Shown: positions 62,676 to 64,000 of the stretch, one piece after another
Layout: each line of letters opens with the position of its first letter
Numbering within the stretch: position 1 is the first letter of the stretch
Source of the DNA: Lachnospira pectinoschiza
GTDB lineage: Bacteria > Bacillota > Clostridia > Lachnospirales > Lachnospiraceae
DNA length: 64,000 nucleotides
Direction of reading: 5' to 3'
Assembly: GCF_900103815.1 (NCBI RefSeq)
Contig: NZ_FNHZ01000002.1
Location: 186,001-250,000 of the forward strand
The notes under the pieces: model-generated
What the model was told of the DNA's origin: nothing
Seen by the model: the letters and a program-made list of their open reading frames with translations, nothing else
Database searches by the model: none
Made by a program: the position numbers and the translations under genes

Positions 62676-64000
62676 ATGAATATGAATAGATATAGACTCG
62701 GTATTGATATTGGTTCAACAACAGTTAAGATCGCAATATTAGCTGATAATAACGACATTTTATTTTCTGACTACGAGAGACATTTTGCCAATATCCAAGA
62801 AACTCTACAATCTTTGCTTGAAAAGGCTAAAGAAAAGCTAGGTGACTTTGAAGTATATCCAGTAATCACAGGTTCTGGTGGACTTACACTTGCTAAACAT
62901 TTAGGCGTACCATTCACTCAGGAAGTAGTTGCAGTATCTACTGCCCTTCAAGACTACGCTCCACAATGTGATGTAGCTATTGAACTTGGTGGTGAAGATG
63001 CCAAGATTATATATTTTACAAACGGTATTGATCAGAGAATGAACGGTATCTGTGCTGGTGGTACAGGTTCTTTCATCGACCAGATGGCCTCTCTTTTACA
63101 GACTGATGCTATGGGGCTTAATGAATACGCTAAGAATTATAAATCTATCTACCCTATCGCAGCTAGATGTGGTGTATTTGCAAAGACTGATATCCAGCCA
63201 CTTATTAACGAAGGTGCTACAAAGGAAGATTTATCTGTTTCAATTTTCCAGGCCGTAGTAAACCAGACTATTTCAGGTCTTGCACAGGGTAAGCCAATTA
63301 GAGGTAACGTTGCCTTCCTTGGTGGCCCACTTCATTTCTTATCAGAGCTTAGACAGTGCTTTATTAGAACTTTAAGCCTTGGACCTGAGAATATCATTGC
63401 ACCTGACCACTCACATTTATTTGCAGCAGTAGGTTCTGCTATGAATTATGATGAAAATGTTTTCGTGGCCGTAGATGATATTATTACACGTTTAAAAAAC
63501 AAGGTTCAGTTAGAATTTGAGGTTGCTCGTATGGAACCTCTATTTAAGAACCAGTTAGAATATGATGGATTTACTTTAAGACACAGCGCTCACAAGGTAA
63601 AGACTGCCCCACTTGAAAGCTATGAGGGTAATTGTTACTTAGGTGTTGATGCTGGTTCTACAACAACTAAGGTTGCTTTGGTTGATGATGAAGGAAATCT
63701 TTTATATTCATTTTACTCAAGCAACAATGGTTCTCCACTTGCTACAACAATTAAGGCTATTAAGGAGATTTACTCTAAGCTTAGTCCAAAGGCTAAGATT
63801 GTTAGCTCATGCTCAACAGGTTATGGTGAAGCCCTAATTAAGGCTGCTCTTATGCTTGATGAGGGTGAAGTTGAAACTGTATCTCACTACTATGCCGCTG
63901 CTTTCTTTGATCCACAGGTTGACTGTATCATTGATATCGGTGGACAGGATATGAAGTGTATCAAGATTAAGAACCAGACAGTTGATTCCGTTCAGTTAAA
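62676..64000 (+). CDS. Acyl-CoA dehydratase activase (BadF/BadG/HgdC type), partial
   Basis: About 441 codons before the window ends. Two ASKHA ATPase domains are visible: one from LGIDIGSTTVKIAIL (about residue 8), and a second from LGVDAGSTTTKVALVDD (about residue 323). The first has GGTGSFIDQMA and the cysteine motifs ICAGG and ARCGVFAK that ligate the dimer iron-sulfur cluster. Tandem forms of this family are about 1,400 residues with a dehydratase-like C-terminus. They are thought to drive ATP-dependent radical dehydration, though substrates of the large form are unclear. An alternative ATG is at 62682. Confidence 0.92.
   Translation, partial: MNMNRYRLGIDIGSTTVKIAILADNNDILFSDYERHFANIQETLQSLLEKAKEKLGDFEVYPVITGSGGLTLAKHLGVPFTQEVVAVSTALQDYAPQCDVAIELGGEDAKIIYFTNGIDQRMNGICAGGTGSFIDQMASLLQTDAMGLNEYAKNYKSIYPIAARCGVFAKTDIQPLINEGATKEDLSVSIFQAVVNQTISGLAQGKPIRGNVAFLGGPLHFLSELRQCFIRTLSLGPENIIAPDHSHLFAAVGSAMNYDENVFVAVDDIITRLKNKVQLEFEVARMEPLFKNQLEYDGFTLRHSAHKVKTAPLESYEGNCYLGVDAGSTTTKVALVDDEGNLLYSFYSSNNGSPLATTIKAIKEIYSKLSPKAKIVSSCSTGYGEALIKAALMLDEGEVETVSHYYAAAFFDPQVDCIIDIGGQDMKCIKIKNQTVDSVQL

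Overview
The window is one AT-rich (roughly two-thirds A+T by eye), gene-dense stretch of a Firmicutes chromosome. Gene content and order (ackA-pta-tmcAL; coaE-polA; xseA-xseB-ispA-dxs-tlyA-nadK-argR-recN; recA-recX-rny; yicC-gmk-rpoZ; a T-box before tyrS; a 2-hydroxyacyl-CoA dehydratase activator) point to Clostridia, most likely Lachnospiraceae. A kduI-kduD uronate module and a soluble chemoreceptor would fit a motile, plant-polysaccharide-using gut member such as a Lachnospira relative, but that genus-level guess is inference. Nearly every gene is on the minus strand; only tmcAL, aroF, a flavin reductase, rqcH and the final activator gene are on the plus strand.

Layout. 1-4060: acetate metabolism (pta, ackA), the start of the DUF177-rpmF type operon, and divergent tmcAL, whose family uses acetate to modify tRNA. 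4061-4883: a gene-free, structured, repeat-rich element. 4884-13716: DUF711 and ACT proteins, an MBL hydrolase, a large FtsA-like protein, coaE, polA and a small zinc-finger membrane protein. 13762-15832: tRNA-Leu(CAA), a cluster of strong hairpins, and glycogen synthase with a hairpin-rich leader. 15883-26275: a secreted NlpC/P60 protein, then the recN-argR-nadK-tlyA-dxs-ispA-xseB-xseA-nusB-Asp23 series of isoprenoid, repair and NAD genes. 26287-32815: deacetylase plus ABC exporter operon, and a FIST plus chemoreceptor operon. 33032-37656: uronate catabolism (kduI, kduD) and nucleoside salvage (deoB, pdp). 37812-42441: aroF, Nudix, flavin reductase, proC and an aminotransferase. 42726-49158: rny, recX, SOS-boxed recA, pncC, pgsA, rimO.

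49338-50895 looks like accessory DNA. It holds a DUF454 protein coupled to a newly noted 58-residue membrane peptide, a long leader hairpin and a palindromic promoter. Beside these are small genes typical of mobile elements, one of which has lost its start. 50908-56156 holds rlmD, rpoZ, gmk, yicC and rqcH. 56226-62346 holds an orphan membrane protein, T-box-controlled tyrS, VanZ, pyk and a rhomboid-fold protein without visible catalytic residues. The window ends inside a plus-strand acyl-CoA dehydratase activase gene.

Most of the window is core housekeeping. The unexplained structure is intergenic: the inverted-repeat element at 4108-4859, the hairpin cluster at 13994-14202, the glgA leader, and the 49.7-50.9 kb accessory patch. 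No CRISPR array, rRNA operon, complete insertion sequence or intact prophage was seen. All start-codon revisions, promoters and terminators were read by eye.
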